In this document: positions 51,230-61,517 of the stretch, piece by piece
Layout of the letters: each line of letters starts with the position of its first letter
Position numbering within the stretch: the stretch's first letter is position 1
Source of the DNA: Bryopsis sp. KO-2023
Lineage: Eukaryota > Chlorophyta > Ulvophyceae > Bryopsidales > Bryopsidaceae
Direction: 5' to 3'
Length of the DNA stretch: 64,000 bases
Assembly (NCBI GenBank): GCA_030272585.1
Contig: BSYQ01000008.1
Coordinates: 4,712,001 to 4,776,000, forward strand
The notes under the pieces: model-generated
The model's database searches: none
Told to the model about the DNA's origin: nothing
What the model saw: the letters and a program-made list of their open reading frames with translations, nothing else
Position numbers and translations under genes: made by a program

Positions 51230-54010
51230 ATGGCCCACCCCAGAGGACCTCCAAACAGGCTGATCAACAGTCAGTTAACCGCCTTCACTGGGGCAGAGAA
51301 GGAAGATGTGGCCACCTGGATACGGTCATACGAGATTCTCGCCACAGGCTCAGGGTGGAGTGTACCACCAGCGGTGCCGGACCATGAGGATCAGAGAATT
51401 GAGAGACTCGTCCTGTATACGACGGGGAAAGCGCGATCATGGGTGGACAATTGGACGGCCAGACACCCTACACATGTGGGAGGGCTGCCGAACCCAGAAA
51501 GGACATGGCAGGAGTTACAAATGGGCATGTTGGCAAGGTTTGGAGTGGCGCCAGCGACGTTGGTGGCCCGTATCTTGGAACGGAAACAAAAGAATGACGA
51601 AACTGTGGGGGAATACGCTTCTGCACTCTCCCAGATGCAGCAACAACTCAATGCGAGTCGAGCCCCAGGCAGTCCCGCCGTGGCCGACGAACTTCTACTG
51701 CAATTGTTTAAGAACGGAGTGCGGGAGGATCTTGCCCCCATCCTGCTGGGTTTTACAGGAGATACCCTGGATGAAGCAGTGGCAAGAGCCAGACAGATCG
51801 AAGAGAGACAAGTGCGGCCGGGGCCAAAGCGAAAGGCAACGATCAACACACTGGAGGAACTGCAGGACCAAGCAGTGATGGAGCCAGTCCTGGCGGAAGT
51901 AAATATTATGGATCAGCGGGTGAACGAACAAATCGAGAATTTGAGGAAGGAGGTGCGCGAACACCAAACCACCACGGACTCGCGACTCAGAGGAGTGGAG
52001 CAGCATGTGAGAACCTCTGGGCAGCAGTTTGGCGAACTCAAAAGTATGATCTCCACTCTATCAGGAATGGTGGCGGATGTGAGACAGCCTAATGTGCCAG
52101 AGCCAGGAGGAGGGAACTATGGAAATACTGGGGGTACCGGAGCAAACCAAGTGCCAATCAATGGAGGCAGAGGGCAAGGGGCCTACAGAGGCAATGGCTG
52201 GGGAAATGGAGGAGGCAGAGGACGGGGAACTCGGAACAATGGCAATGGAGGAAGAGGCTGGGGAGGAGGGCGTTATGATGTGAACAAAGTCAGATGTTGG
52301 CACTGCTCGCGCCTTGGCCATTATGCCAGCCAGTGTCCTGAACATTTAAACTTCTTCCAGGCGGAAATGGGGGACCACCTGGTGATGGACTTTGAGCAAA
52401 CGGACCCTGGGGCAACCACCACAGAAGGACCCGAGGAGGTTCTGGCACCAATCTGGTACTCTGAAATGGATATTGACCACGGAGGCTTGGACGGGGACCA
52501 GGGAGGCAGTGGAGGAACCCCCATGGACACGAGCCCAATACCTTCAGAACCTCGAGCAGATGCTGGGGAGGAAATTGTGATGGAGGAACCAAAGAAGGAA
52601 CCAGAACCCCCACGGGAGCCGGAGGAGAAGACAAAGTCTGTGCCTGAACCAGAAGATGTGCCGAGGCCACGAGATGAGCCACAAGGATCGAGACCGGTTA
52701 TGTTACCACCTATGTTATCTCCACCCATGCGGCCACCGTCCCCACGGAATACCATGACCAAGAAAAAGAAAATGGGGAAAAAGACGGCGGGGGAGCCAAA
52801 AGAGAAGAGAATGTTTACGGCGGCAGAGGCCAAAAAGTTTGTGGAGGGTCTGATGACGGAGGTTCCAGTAGCGAGTCTGTGCCAGCACCACCCGGAGTTG
52901 ATCGATGCATGGTTGAAGGCACTGAGGGTGCCCATGGCTAAAGTACCTGCAATCACTACTGTGGAGGGAGTGGGCAAGCCCAGCCCATATGCAGTCACTA
53001 CCGCCACGGCCAAGATCATGGAGACCAAGGTACCAGGGGCCATCATTGATACGGGGGCGAGTGCTTGTGTGATATCGGCCCAACTCCTAGCACGGACAGG
53101 GTTGACCCACCTGATGGAGGCACCGAAGGGGAGGTACAGGGATTGCAATGGCGAGACTAGGCAAGCTCTGGGGTACATCCCTGCCCTGCCCATCGCCCTT
53201 GGACAATGCAAACAGATCGTACCGTGCCATGTAGTGGAGAACGAACATCTATCCCTGATCATTGGGACCCCGTGGTTGGTGGATACCGGTACAGAGATCC
53301 ACTTTGGTTTCAAGCGGCTCACTCCGTGTGTGGCTGGACGGCGAGTAGGTCACGTACCCATCGAGTTCCTTCACACAACGACGCCTGAGAGTGCTGCAGT
53401 CGTCGCAGTTTACCAAACCCTCCGATCGATCGAAGAAACGAGCGCCGCCCCAGAACCGCCAGCAGCCCCCACTGAAAAGCAGCCACAGCAGGATTCAATG
53501 ACGAGCCAGACGCCACCGGGGGAACGCCGACCAGATGGGTTTATCCAGCCCTACCTCTACGTTCCTCAACCCCCTCCTCTGTGGGTCACCAAGCGCCAGA
53601 AGGCAGTGCTGCAGGAGTGCTGCGCTATTCGGCGGGGAAAGGGGATGAGTGAGGCGGCGGCCACACATCTGTATCACCAAGAGGCAGAAATACTGGACAC
53701 CAGGGGGAGGCACCACGGAGGGACAAAGAGGGAGTTCAAAAAGATCCACGACGAAAGGTTGAGATGCGAGGGAGAACCGAGAAAAAGGGATGCTATCACA
53801 AGGGAGTATTTCCGAAGGTGCGACGCTGTGACGAGCGCACAGAGGGAGGAGTCGGAGGAGATGTTGGGGCACTTCCGCAGGGAGGCCCAGAGGTGGAGGC
53901 CAGTGGAGGGTGGCGAGACTGGGGGGGGGACCTCCACAGCAGCCGCAGCTGGCGGGGAGGGGAGGAGTGAGCCACCAAGGGTGGTGAGCTACGACTCCTC
54001 GGATTTTTAA
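51230..54010 (+). CDS. Element B gag-protease
   Basis: The start is the first ATG of the predicted transcript, in the strong context GCCATGG, 926 codons from the stop. It contains a capsid region matching A (GPPNRLINSQLTAF and EKEDVATWIRSYE), a Gly/Arg-rich stretch, the nucleocapsid knuckle CWHCSRLGHYASQC, a Pro/Glu-rich linker, and a retropepsin IIDTGASACVISAQLL followed by LIIGTPWL. The pol frame is at -1 and open through the gag stop, which is preceded by a run of five T. The same frame continues upstream without ATG. Confidence 0.9.
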   Translation: MAHPRGPPNRLINSQLTAFTGAEKEDVATWIRSYEILATGSGWSVPPAVPDHEDQRIERLVLYTTGKARSWVDNWTARHPTHVGGLPNPERTWQELQMGMLARFGVAPATLVARILERKQKNDETVGEYASALSQMQQQLNASRAPGSPAVADELLLQLFKNGVREDLAPILLGFTGDTLDEAVARARQIEERQVRPGPKRKATINTLEELQDQAVMEPVLAEVNIMDQRVNEQIENLRKEVREHQTTTDSRLRGVEQHVRTSGQQFGELKSMISTLSGMVADVRQPNVPEPGGGNYGNTGGTGANQVPINGGRGQGAYRGNGWGNGGGRGRGTRNNGNGGRGWGGGRYDVNKVRCWHCSRLGHYASQCPEHLNFFQAEMGDHLVMDFEQTDPGATTTEGPEEVLAPIWYSEMDIDHGGLDGDQGGSGGTPMDTSPIPSEPRADAGEEIVMEEPKKEPEPPREPEEKTKSVPEPEDVPRPRDEPQGSRPVMLPPMLSPPMRPPSPRNTMTKKKKMGKKTAGEPKEKRMFTAAEAKKFVEGLMTEVPVASLCQHHPELIDAWLKALRVPMAKVPAITTVEGVGKPSPYAVTTATAKIMETKVPGAIIDTGASACVISAQLLARTGLTHLMEAPKGRYRDCNGETRQALGYIPALPIALGQCKQIVPCHVVENEHLSLIIGTPWLVDTGTEIHFGFKRLTPCVAGRRVGHVPIEFLHTTTPESAAVVAVYQTLRSIEETSAAPEPPAAPTEKQPQQDSMTSQTPPGERRPDGFIQPYLYVPQPPPLWVTKRQKAVLQECCAIRRGKGMSEAAATHLYHQEAEILDTRGRHHGGTKREFKKIHDERLRCEGEPRKRDAITREYFRRCDAVTSAQREESEEMLGHFRREAQRWRPVEGGETGGGTSTAAAAGGEGRSEPPRVVSYDSSDF

Positions 54011-54183
54011 GTGGGCCGGCCACCGACGTCCTTCTTCGGCGACACCTGAAGGGGTGGCGGAGGTGGTTCGGTCCCACAAAGGGGAATAAAGGGAAAAGGG
54101 GAAGAGGGCGGCGTGGCAAGCGTGCGGGTAAACGAGAACAGTGGCGTCGAGCAGGCAGGAGGATCAAGGAGCAGGAAGCGAGA

Positions 54184-56022
54184 ATGCAACGCCAAACGGA
54201 AGAAGTGGAAAGGGCCAGGAGTCTGTGGCCGGACTCATGGGCCATGCAATGCTTAAACCATAGCAGAACAGTGGAGGCAGAAATCCTTATGAGGGAGGGA
54301 ATGGGAGAAGAAAAAGAAAAAAAGGGAAAAGAAAATTCAGGGGAAAGGAAAGCCAAAGAAACAGAAAAAGAAAAGGAAAGAAAAGAAAAAGGAGAAAGAA
54401 AAGAAAGGTTTGGGTTGAGGGAAATGGGACAGGCAGCAGTTCAGCTGCAGGAAAATCAGATTTGGGCAGGGGTGGTTCCCCTTGGGACTTCTGATGTAGA
54501 AAATAAAACGTTTGCCACAGAAAAGGAAAGGGAAGAGAAAAAGGTGTCACTTAGAGAAAAACTGGAAGAACTGAAAATTAGTCCCCATCTTACCCCCCAC
54601 CAAAGAAAAGAGCTGCTGGAGCTTCTGCAGCAGTACCCCGATGCCTGTGCTTGGTCCTCGGATCAAGTCGGGCAAACCAACATATTATACCACGAGATCC
54701 CCACCGGAGATCATCCCCCTATCAGGCAGAATCCCTACCGGTTCAGTTTTGCGGAGAACCAGGTAGTCAAATCGGAGGTGGCGAGGATGCTCCTGGATGG
54801 AGTGGTGCGGAAGTCAAAGTCCCCGTGGGCCTCACCGATCGTCTTGGTTCCAAAGCCAGATGGGTCGGTGCGGTTCTGTGTTGATTACCGCAAGCTTAAC
54901 AAGGTGACCACCCGGGATAGCTTTCCTCTCCCGAGGATCGAGGATGCGATCAACCAGTTCTCGGAGGCCAAGTTCTTCACCGCTCTGGATTTGAGGTCAG
55001 GGTATTGGCAGGTCAGGATGAGCACTGCCTCCGCGGAGAAAACGGCCTTCATCACTCAGGAGGGGCTATATGAGTTTGTGGTGATGCCCTTCGGGCTCAG
55101 TAACGCCCCAGCGACATTCCAAAGGATGATGAACGAGGTACTGGGACCTATGCTGTGGAAGGGGGTGATCGTGTACTTGGATGATATCATCATCTATGCG
55201 GAGACTTGGGAAAAGCATCAGGAGATCTTGGCAGAGGTGCTGCAGCGGCTGAAGGAGGCCAACCTGAGGATCAGCCCGAGGAAATCGGACTTCGGGTTTG
55301 AGGAGCTACTCTACTTGGGCCACATCGTGGGAAAAGGGGAAATCAAGATGAATCCGAAGAAGGTAGCCACAGTGGAGCTGCAGGAGCCACCGGTGGATGT
55401 GTCTACTCTGAGGTCCTTCCTTGGCCTTACTTCTTACTACAGGAGATTTGTGCGCGACTATGCAAGGATCGCTGCACCTCTGACGGAGTTGTTGAAGAAG
55501 GATGTGCCATTTGAATGGAGGGAACGACAACAACAAGCATTTGAGAGGCTGAAGAAAAGCATAACCGATCAACCAGTCCTGGCTCCACCACAGCCACACC
55601 TACCATACACTCTGCAGACAGACTGGAGCAGCCAGGCTGTGGGGGCAGTACTCTGCCAGAAGGATGAGCAAGGGAGAGAGCATGTGGTAGCCTATGCCAG
55701 CAAAAGACTCAACCCAGCGGAGAAGAACTATTCGGTAGTGGAGGGGGAGTGCCTGGCAGTGGTATGGGCTTGCACCCTATTCAGGCCATACATCTATGGC
55801 ACGGAATTTGTGCTGCAGACAGACCAGCGGGCATTACAGTGGTTGATGACAGGTACTAAACTGACGGGAAAACTGATGAGGTGGGCACTCCGCCTACAGG
55901 AGTTTGATTTCAGGATTGAGTTCCGCGCTGGAAAAAGCAATGCGAATGCGGATGCACTGACCAGGCTTCCAGTTCCACTGGATCATCCGATAGTCAGTGG
56001 ATCCACAGCACTTCGTCCATAA
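54184..56022 (+). CDS. Element B pol: reverse transcriptase-RNase H
   Basis: Given from the first in-frame ATG; the frame opens upstream and overlaps gag in the -1 frame. A Lys/Glu-rich stretch precedes the RT. RT motifs are LDLRSGYWQVRM, MPFGLSNAPATFQ and YLDDIIIYA. RNase H has LQTDWSSQAVGAVLCQ, GECLAVVWA, LQTDQRALQW and NADALTR. It ends at TAA 56020-56022 without an integrase, like A. Confidence 0.93.
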   Translation: MQRQTEEVERARSLWPDSWAMQCLNHSRTVEAEILMREGMGEEKEKKGKENSGERKAKETEKEKERKEKGERKERFGLREMGQAAVQLQENQIWAGVVPLGTSDVENKTFATEKEREEKKVSLREKLEELKISPHLTPHQRKELLELLQQYPDACAWSSDQVGQTNILYHEIPTGDHPPIRQNPYRFSFAENQVVKSEVARMLLDGVVRKSKSPWASPIVLVPKPDGSVRFCVDYRKLNKVTTRDSFPLPRIEDAINQFSEAKFFTALDLRSGYWQVRMSTASAEKTAFITQEGLYEFVVMPFGLSNAPATFQRMMNEVLGPMLWKGVIVYLDDIIIYAETWEKHQEILAEVLQRLKEANLRISPRKSDFGFEELLYLGHIVGKGEIKMNPKKVATVELQEPPVDVSTLRSFLGLTSYYRRFVRDYARIAAPLTELLKKDVPFEWRERQQQAFERLKKSITDQPVLAPPQPHLPYTLQTDWSSQAVGAVLCQKDEQGREHVVAYASKRLNPAEKNYSVVEGECLAVVWACTLFRPYIYGTEFVLQTDQRALQWLMTGTKLTGKLMRWALRLQEFDFRIEFRAGKSNANADALTRLPVPLDHPIVSGSTALRP

Positions 56023-56181
56023 GGATCTTCCGGGGATCTCAAGATCATGGCTGGAAAAAGAGGAACCATTGTTGGTCCAATGGGGGTACTTCTAGACTGA
56101 AGGCAAGGCCACACGAACCCCGAAAAAGTAGCGTGGAACACCGTGACCGTTCGGACTTCGTGATTTGCCACAGTTGCTACC

Positions 56182-59100
56182 GTGATCAAAGGAGGAGGTC
56201 AAAGGAGAATGGATCCATGGGCGGATGCGGAACTGATGGAATTCTTGAAAACAACGGCATTACCCGCTGAGAAACGAGCAAAAGCGAGGGTGCGAAAAAG
56301 GGGTCAGAGATATCGATGGGTGGGAGGAGATCTACACCCACTCAAGTGCTTGAGTAAACAAGGAGAATGGCTAGAGGTGCCAAAAGAGGAGCAAAGGCCA
56401 ACTGTGGTCCGAAAAGTCCACAGAGAAAATGCGCACATCGGCGGCAGAGGATTGTGCCAGAAAGTGCAGCAGAGATACTGGTGGCCATATATAAGGAAAG
56501 AGGTAGAACAAGTGTGGCAGACGTGCCACAGCTGCAGAAGAAGTCAGAAAGCGCCTAAGGAACGACACCCATTAAGGCAGCATATACCGTTAAGAGCCTG
56601 GGAGAGACTGGGTATGGACTTGATCACCCTGCCCACCACCGGAACGGGAGAAAAATATGTGATAGTCATGGTAGACTACTTCACCAAGTGGACGATCGCC
56701 GGGGCATTAACGAGTAAGAGGAGTTCTGCGGTGGCGGCGTGGCTGAAAGCCTCGGTGTTCCATCCATATGGACCGCCCGCCTCCATCATCACAGACAACG
56801 GGAGTGAATTCGAAGGAGAGGTGGCAGAACTTCTACAGCAGTGGGGAGTCCAGCTGAGGAAAGGACGCCCATACCACCCGGAGACCAATGGGCTGGTCGA
56901 AAGAACGAACCGGGAGATACAACAACTATTGCGGAGGGAGTGTGGCGGCGGGATCACGCCCCAATGGCCGGAGAAACTGCAGGAGGTGATTTATGCTATC
57001 AACACCAGGGAACACACCTCCACCGGACTCAGCCCCGCCAAGGCATTGTTTTTCCGGGAGTTTTCCACCAAAACCAAACGAAATGAACGCTTAGCAGAAT
57101 TGCGAGGGGAGTTACGCCGGTCAGATGCAGTGGAGCTGCAGCGCCAGGTCACCCTGAGGTTTATGAATGAGGAGAGGAAAGCTCAGGAGGGGAGTCTTGC
57201 CAGAGCCTTGCAGAAAGCAAGGGTCAAACAGCAGCTGGGGCACCTCTGGGAGACGATCAGGCGGGGTAAAGCTCCAGCAGAACTGAAAGTAGGGGACATG
57301 GTGATGTTGTGCTCAACTCGGTTCCCCTACCACCCCAAGGAGATGGAATTCAATCAGGGGCCATGGATGGTCCAGGAATTACGTGGGGATTTGGTAAAGG
57401 TGGGTCAGACCCCAAGGGATGCATGGACTGTGGACAGGGTACAGTGTCGCCTCATTGAGAGGACGGACGTGGAGGAGTCTCGTGGCGGAAGTGCAGAAAA
57501 ACCCGACAGCGGCGGCGAATTGTTAGACGAATTTGCACTTTTCGAGAGCCCAGCGACCATGTTCCGATTCGTATGTTTCCTGGCCATCATATGCGGCGTG
57601 TTGAGTAGTGGCGGAGGCGGAGTAGGGCCAATCGGTGGCGCACGTGAGGGTGGCGGCGATCAGCCAGAGCGAGGGGGCAGTGGATCATCGCAAAGGGGTG
57701 GCGGAAATCAACCAGGGCAAGGAAATGACGACACACCCATGGCTGAATCCGGCAGCCTCGATACAGCAGATTTGGAGGCGGAATATGGATTGCAGGAGGA
57801 GGAGACAGTGGAGGAGTTGGTCAGCGAGCCCATGGTGGAGATCGCCCTTCCAGCAGCCGGGCCATCACAACCTCCACCAGTAGAACTCCCGGCCACCTTC
57901 CGAAATCTGCCGGTGGAGCTGCAAATTGATGCAGTGGCCGCGTACTTTGCGGCGATCCTTGCGAGCCATATGACCCAGCCGGAAACCCAGAATGTTGCCA
58001 CCCAAACCGACGAAGAGGAGCAGCGGGATCAGGGGTCGCAGGCTACCTGCGACATGGTGCCGTGGAATCAATGGGAGCAACAACGGAGGCGGATGAAGAA
58101 GATGGCGGACCTCTTGGATCGCCAGAAGGATCGGATCGCGGAACTGACGGGGAAGGAAAAAGGATCGCTACACCCCCGAAGCAGCCAACCACGAAAGAAA
58201 ACGGTGAAAAGCCTCAAGGCTGGGGACATTGGGGAAGGAGGAAAGCCACCTCCTCAGTTGGGTCCAGAAGACTTGGAGGAAGCTACAGCAACATTAACAG
58301 GAGAACAGCCACTCCATCAGCCTGGACAAGGAGGTCTGGAGGGATCAACAGCAGCAACAGCAGCCACAGCAGCAACAGCAGCCACAGCAGCAACAGCAGC
58401 CACAGGAGGGGGGCAGCATGAGGAAACCACAGTGGGGGAAGGCTCAGGATTGGTTGGGAGTGAAGCAGGGACTGGGGAGAAAGTGGGGGAGGAGCAGCCA
58501 ACAACACCAGAGGATGAACCCCCAGCTCCAGCTGATGTGATCCCAGGAAGCCCACCACATCCACAGCCGCTGTCGGCTCAGGAATGGGCGGAGGTGCAGA
58601 GGGAGGAAAGAGATCGATCGTTGGCGGGACACCAGCCGCTGCCTGGGATGCACTACCGGAGAGGATGGGAGGAGAGGGTGTCACAGCCTCGTGTGGAGGA
58701 ACCTGATCCAGTTCCGTTTGCCCACCAAGCGGAGCAGGCAGGACCCCAGGATCCACCAGCTGAACTCCCAACGACGGAGGAAGTGCCTCCAGCCTCCCAA
58801 CTCGTCTTGCTGCCACCAGGGCCAATCAGACCACCAGCTCCACCCATGGCGGGACCTCGGCCACCACGCCCCTTCCAGATGTTCCAGAATGTCCAAGCCC
58901 CATTCGCGTTCGGAGCAGGAACTCCCACAGGAACTACCCCGGGATTAAGCCAAAGCGGGACTCCAGCATCGAAGGGAGGAGCGCCAAGGAAGGGCCCAAC
59001 CACTAGACTCGCCTCAGGAAAAGGGAAGCTCAAGAAGGTCGTCTTGGATTTTTCAGGAACGGATACGGAGACTGGCGAGGACGAAGGGCCCCCAGACGGA

Positions 59101-59718
59101 ACAGCACCGGGTGATGGAAAGGGACAGCACGGCCAGAGCAGCGGCGGCGGCACTCCAGGGATGGGTACGCGTTGCAGCCGTTGTTCAAAACCGCCCGGCT
59201 CCAACGCGTACATCCCAACCGCCTGCAAGTTTGCTAACACACCCGGGCACCACCGACACTGCTCGCGAGACCGCTTTGGAAAATCCTGGAAAGCGTGTGC
59301 CAAGGATGTGTTGGCCATCCTCGTGGCCTTGCGGCGCCCCGACCTCTTCTGCCGCGGACGCGAACTCACGCTGGGGGACATCCCGGCGGCGGACCTTTCC
59401 TGGATCCCGGAGTATCGCCCTGGCATCACCGCCGACGAGGTCTTCCAAAATCGCTGCTGGCGATGCGAAGCGGAAGCCAGAAACTTCCCAACGACGGCAT
59501 ACTGGCGCACGCTGACGGCGGAGATGTGGGGGCGATACCCCGAGCTCCGTCGGCCGTTCCCTGACGAGATCCCCCTGGAGAGAGGCAGCGCAACCAAGCG
59601 GCCCCGAGAAGACGAAGGTCCAGACGATCCAGCAGCAGGAGGAGAGCCGCCGGAGCACTGTCGCGGAGGTCAGGGAGGACCGCCACCACCACCACCACCG
59701 CCGCCGCCGACAGCCTAA
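56182..59718 (+). CDS. Element B integrase with long C-terminal extension
   Basis: The 1178-residue frame starts in the same frame as pol but after stops. Conserved sequence begins near MDPWADAELMEFL, as in A (DPWKDTELMEML). The integrase has an H-H-C-C finger (HRENAHIGG, then CHSCRRSQK), Asp in GMDLITLP, Asp in ITDNGSEF and Glu in NGLVERTNRE. After about residue 459 a new region starts with MFRFVCFLAIICGVLSS (ATG 57559), signal-peptide-like. Acidic and Pro-rich sequence follows, then a probable coiled coil (QQRRRMKKMADLLDRQKDRI), an Ala/Thr repeat, and a Cys-rich domain near 59163-59500. The extension sits where env lies in errantiviruses, but no membrane anchor is visible. Its function is unknown. 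Confidence 0.85.
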   Translation: MIKGGGQRRMDPWADAELMEFLKTTALPAEKRAKARVRKRGQRYRWVGGDLHPLKCLSKQGEWLEVPKEEQRPTVVRKVHRENAHIGGRGLCQKVQQRYWWPYIRKEVEQVWQTCHSCRRSQKAPKERHPLRQHIPLRAWERLGMDLITLPTTGTGEKYVIVMVDYFTKWTIAGALTSKRSSAVAAWLKASVFHPYGPPASIITDNGSEFEGEVAELLQQWGVQLRKGRPYHPETNGLVERTNREIQQLLRRECGGGITPQWPEKLQEVIYAINTREHTSTGLSPAKALFFREFSTKTKRNERLAELRGELRRSDAVELQRQVTLRFMNEERKAQEGSLARALQKARVKQQLGHLWETIRRGKAPAELKVGDMVMLCSTRFPYHPKEMEFNQGPWMVQELRGDLVKVGQTPRDAWTVDRVQCRLIERTDVEESRGGSAEKPDSGGELLDEFALFESPATMFRFVCFLAIICGVLSSGGGGVGPIGGAREGGGDQPERGGSGSSQRGGGNQPGQGNDDTPMAESGSLDTADLEAEYGLQEEETVEELVSEPMVEIALPAAGPSQPPPVELPATFRNLPVELQIDAVAAYFAAILASHMTQPETQNVATQTDEEEQRDQGSQATCDMVPWNQWEQQRRRMKKMADLLDRQKDRIAELTGKEKGSLHPRSSQPRKKTVKSLKAGDIGEGGKPPPQLGPEDLEEATATLTGEQPLHQPGQGGLEGSTAATAATAATAATAATAATGGGQHEETTVGEGSGLVGSEAGTGEKVGEEQPTTPEDEPPAPADVIPGSPPHPQPLSAQEWAEVQREERDRSLAGHQPLPGMHYRRGWEERVSQPRVEEPDPVPFAHQAEQAGPQDPPAELPTTEEVPPASQLVLLPPGPIRPPAPPMAGPRPPRPFQMFQNVQAPFAFGAGTPTGTTPGLSQSGTPASKGGAPRKGPTTRLASGKGKLKKVVLDFSGTDTETGEDEGPPDGTAPGDGKGQHGQSSGGGTPGMGTRCSRCSKPPGSNAYIPTACKFANTPGHHRHCSRDRFGKSWKACAKDVLAILVALRRPDLFCRGRELTLGDIPAADLSWIPEYRPGITADEVFQNRCWRCEAEARNFPTTAYWRTLTAEMWGRYPELRRPFPDEIPLERGSATKRPREDEGPDDPAAGGEPPEHCRGGQGGPPPPPPPPPPTA

Positions 59719-60780
59719 AAAGGGGGGAAGGTGAAAAGAGAAAAAAAAAAAAAAAAAAAAGGAAGGAAAATGGGGGAGGGGTGACTGTTTGTTTTTGTTT
59801 TTATTGTTTTTATTTGTTTTTGTTTTATTGGTTTTCATGAGAATGGCTATGGAGACAGCCTTCTCAAAGAAAAGTAGTAGCTGAACTGGGTTGGATCAGG
59901 AAGAATGGAAAAGAAAAGGAAGTGAGAAAGAGAGAGTAAGAGTTCAGAGTTCAGGGCTCTCTTTTTGATGACTTTTTGTTTTTGCTTTTATTGTTTTTGT
60001 TTTTGTTTTATTGGTTTTCATGAGAATGGCTATAGAGACAGCCTTCTCAAAGAAAAGTAGTAGCTGAACTGGATTGGACCAGTAAGAATGGAAAAGAAAA
60101 GGAAGTGAGGAAGAGGGAGTAAGAGTCCAGAGGTCAGGGTTCTTTCTTAAATCTTTTTGATACATGATTTCAAGTTGCTATGAGGGTTAGAGATCAGACT
60201 GTCTGCTGCTGAAGTGGGCAGGCAGTAAAACACTGTGGCAGGAGTGGGTGTCTGATGGGTTAGGTATCTTTTTGGGGGGAAGGCATGAAAAAGGGGGGGG
60301 GGGGGGGGGGAATAAACAAACAGAAACCTCTGGTTATTGGACCTGAAAAAAAAAAAAAAAAAAAAAGAGAACAAGCCTACTGGTTGAGAAGGCAGGTTGC
60401 TCAGTATTTCCAGGGATGAAGTGAACAAGCTGACAGAACAGCTGTGGATTGTGTTGTGCTTGTGTTATCAAGGTTAACAGACATTTTTCCTGTTGTGTAG
60501 AAAGTGATAATTGAAAAAAAAAAAAAAAACAAAAACACTTTTATTTTGGATCCCAACATACTGACACTTAGCACTTGTTCTGTAGTCCTGGGGACACTGC
60601 ATCTGTGGACTTAGTGGTTGAATAGGCAGTTAGGTCTTTCTATTCACCACTTCTCCAACAGTTCTGACCCCAGTTATCTTGAAAATGGAAGTCTAGACAC
60701 AGAAACAGTTCAGAAAAGAGGGGAGGGGATGTTAAAACTTTTGGGGACAAAAGTTCAGGGAGGAGGGGAGTGGTTACAGC
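59719..60780. other. Element B 3' non-coding region
   Basis: No gene. It contains a tandem duplication of about 183 bp (for example GAATGGCTAT at 59841 and 60024), poly-A, poly-T and poly-G runs, and a polypurine tract AGGGAGGAGGGGAG at about 60757-60770. GGTTACAGC lies immediately before the 3' LTR. Confidence 0.8.
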
Positions 60781-61317
60781 TGTAACCCCAAACCACGTCG
60801 CCTCCACCGTTTTCGTCACACTGGTCAAGGCCAGAGTGCTATCGGGTAGAGGAGGGGTAGTTAGGACAGTCCAGCCACAGTCTGGAAGTAGCAGTCCAGC
60901 TGCGGAAATGACGAGGTTGGACGGTCCTAGGGGTAGAGACTAAGGGAAGGGATTGAGGGAGGTTAGGAAGATCAGCTAGGCTTGATAGGTTAGGTAGTCC
61001 CCATCAGTAGGTGGGATCCTAGGTGATCAGTGGGACTAGGGTGAGTCAGGCGGCAGCCTATTTAATGGCTGATCTTAGGTTATTGGATATTCTGGGTGAG
61101 GCTTTTGTGTTTATTCGAGTTTGGACCTTTATTGATTGTTGTAAGAAAGCTTGTGTGAAGAGTCCTGAGTAAGGTGCCTTGCAAAGGCCGTGTGATCAAC
61201 TTCAAGAGGGGCTGTCCCCACTTCCGCCGTTCCCGTTCTGCAGAAACGCCATCACCACCGTTAAGTACGGCTGCAGGGGTGACCCCAGCGGTCAAGGTTA
61301 CCCTATTTGTGGTTACA
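60781..61317 (+). repeat. Element B 3' LTR
   Basis: 530-bp core (60781-61310) followed by GGTTACA (61311-61317), which the 5' LTR does not have and which is the reverse complement of the element's first seven bases. The duplication AACAGT follows. Confidence 0.9.
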
Positions 61318-61323
61318 AACAGT

Positions 61324-61517
61324 GTGTTGGGTACTGGGGAAATAGTACTCGGGAAAATGGTAGAAGAAAAAAAAAAAAAAAAAAAAAACTAACTCCTGAG
61401 AAATAGCACATGGAAATAGTGAAAAAAAAAAAAAAAAAAAAAACGAACCCCTTACGCGATAGCAGTGTGGTCGCCCTTGTGGGACACAAGGCTTTCCGGG
61501 GAGGGGAAGGTCACAGC
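61324..61517. other. Element A 3' region after B
   Basis: Short continuation of A with two poly-A runs and the polypurine tract GGGGAGGGGAAGG (about 61498-61510), then GGTCACAGC directly before the A 3' LTR. Confidence 0.75.

Larger units (their letters stand above)
48208..61317 (+). mobile_element. Element B: Ty3/gypsy-type LTR retrotransposon nested in A
   Basis: The 13.1-kb element has 530-bp LTR cores (48208-48737 and 60781-61310), with one difference noticed (ATACCC against TTACCC near the end). It contains a long ATG-free leader, gag-protease, RT-RNase H and an integrase ORF with a large extension. The ends are perfect inverted heptamers TGTAACC and GGTTACA. It is probably autonomous. 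Confidence 0.93.
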
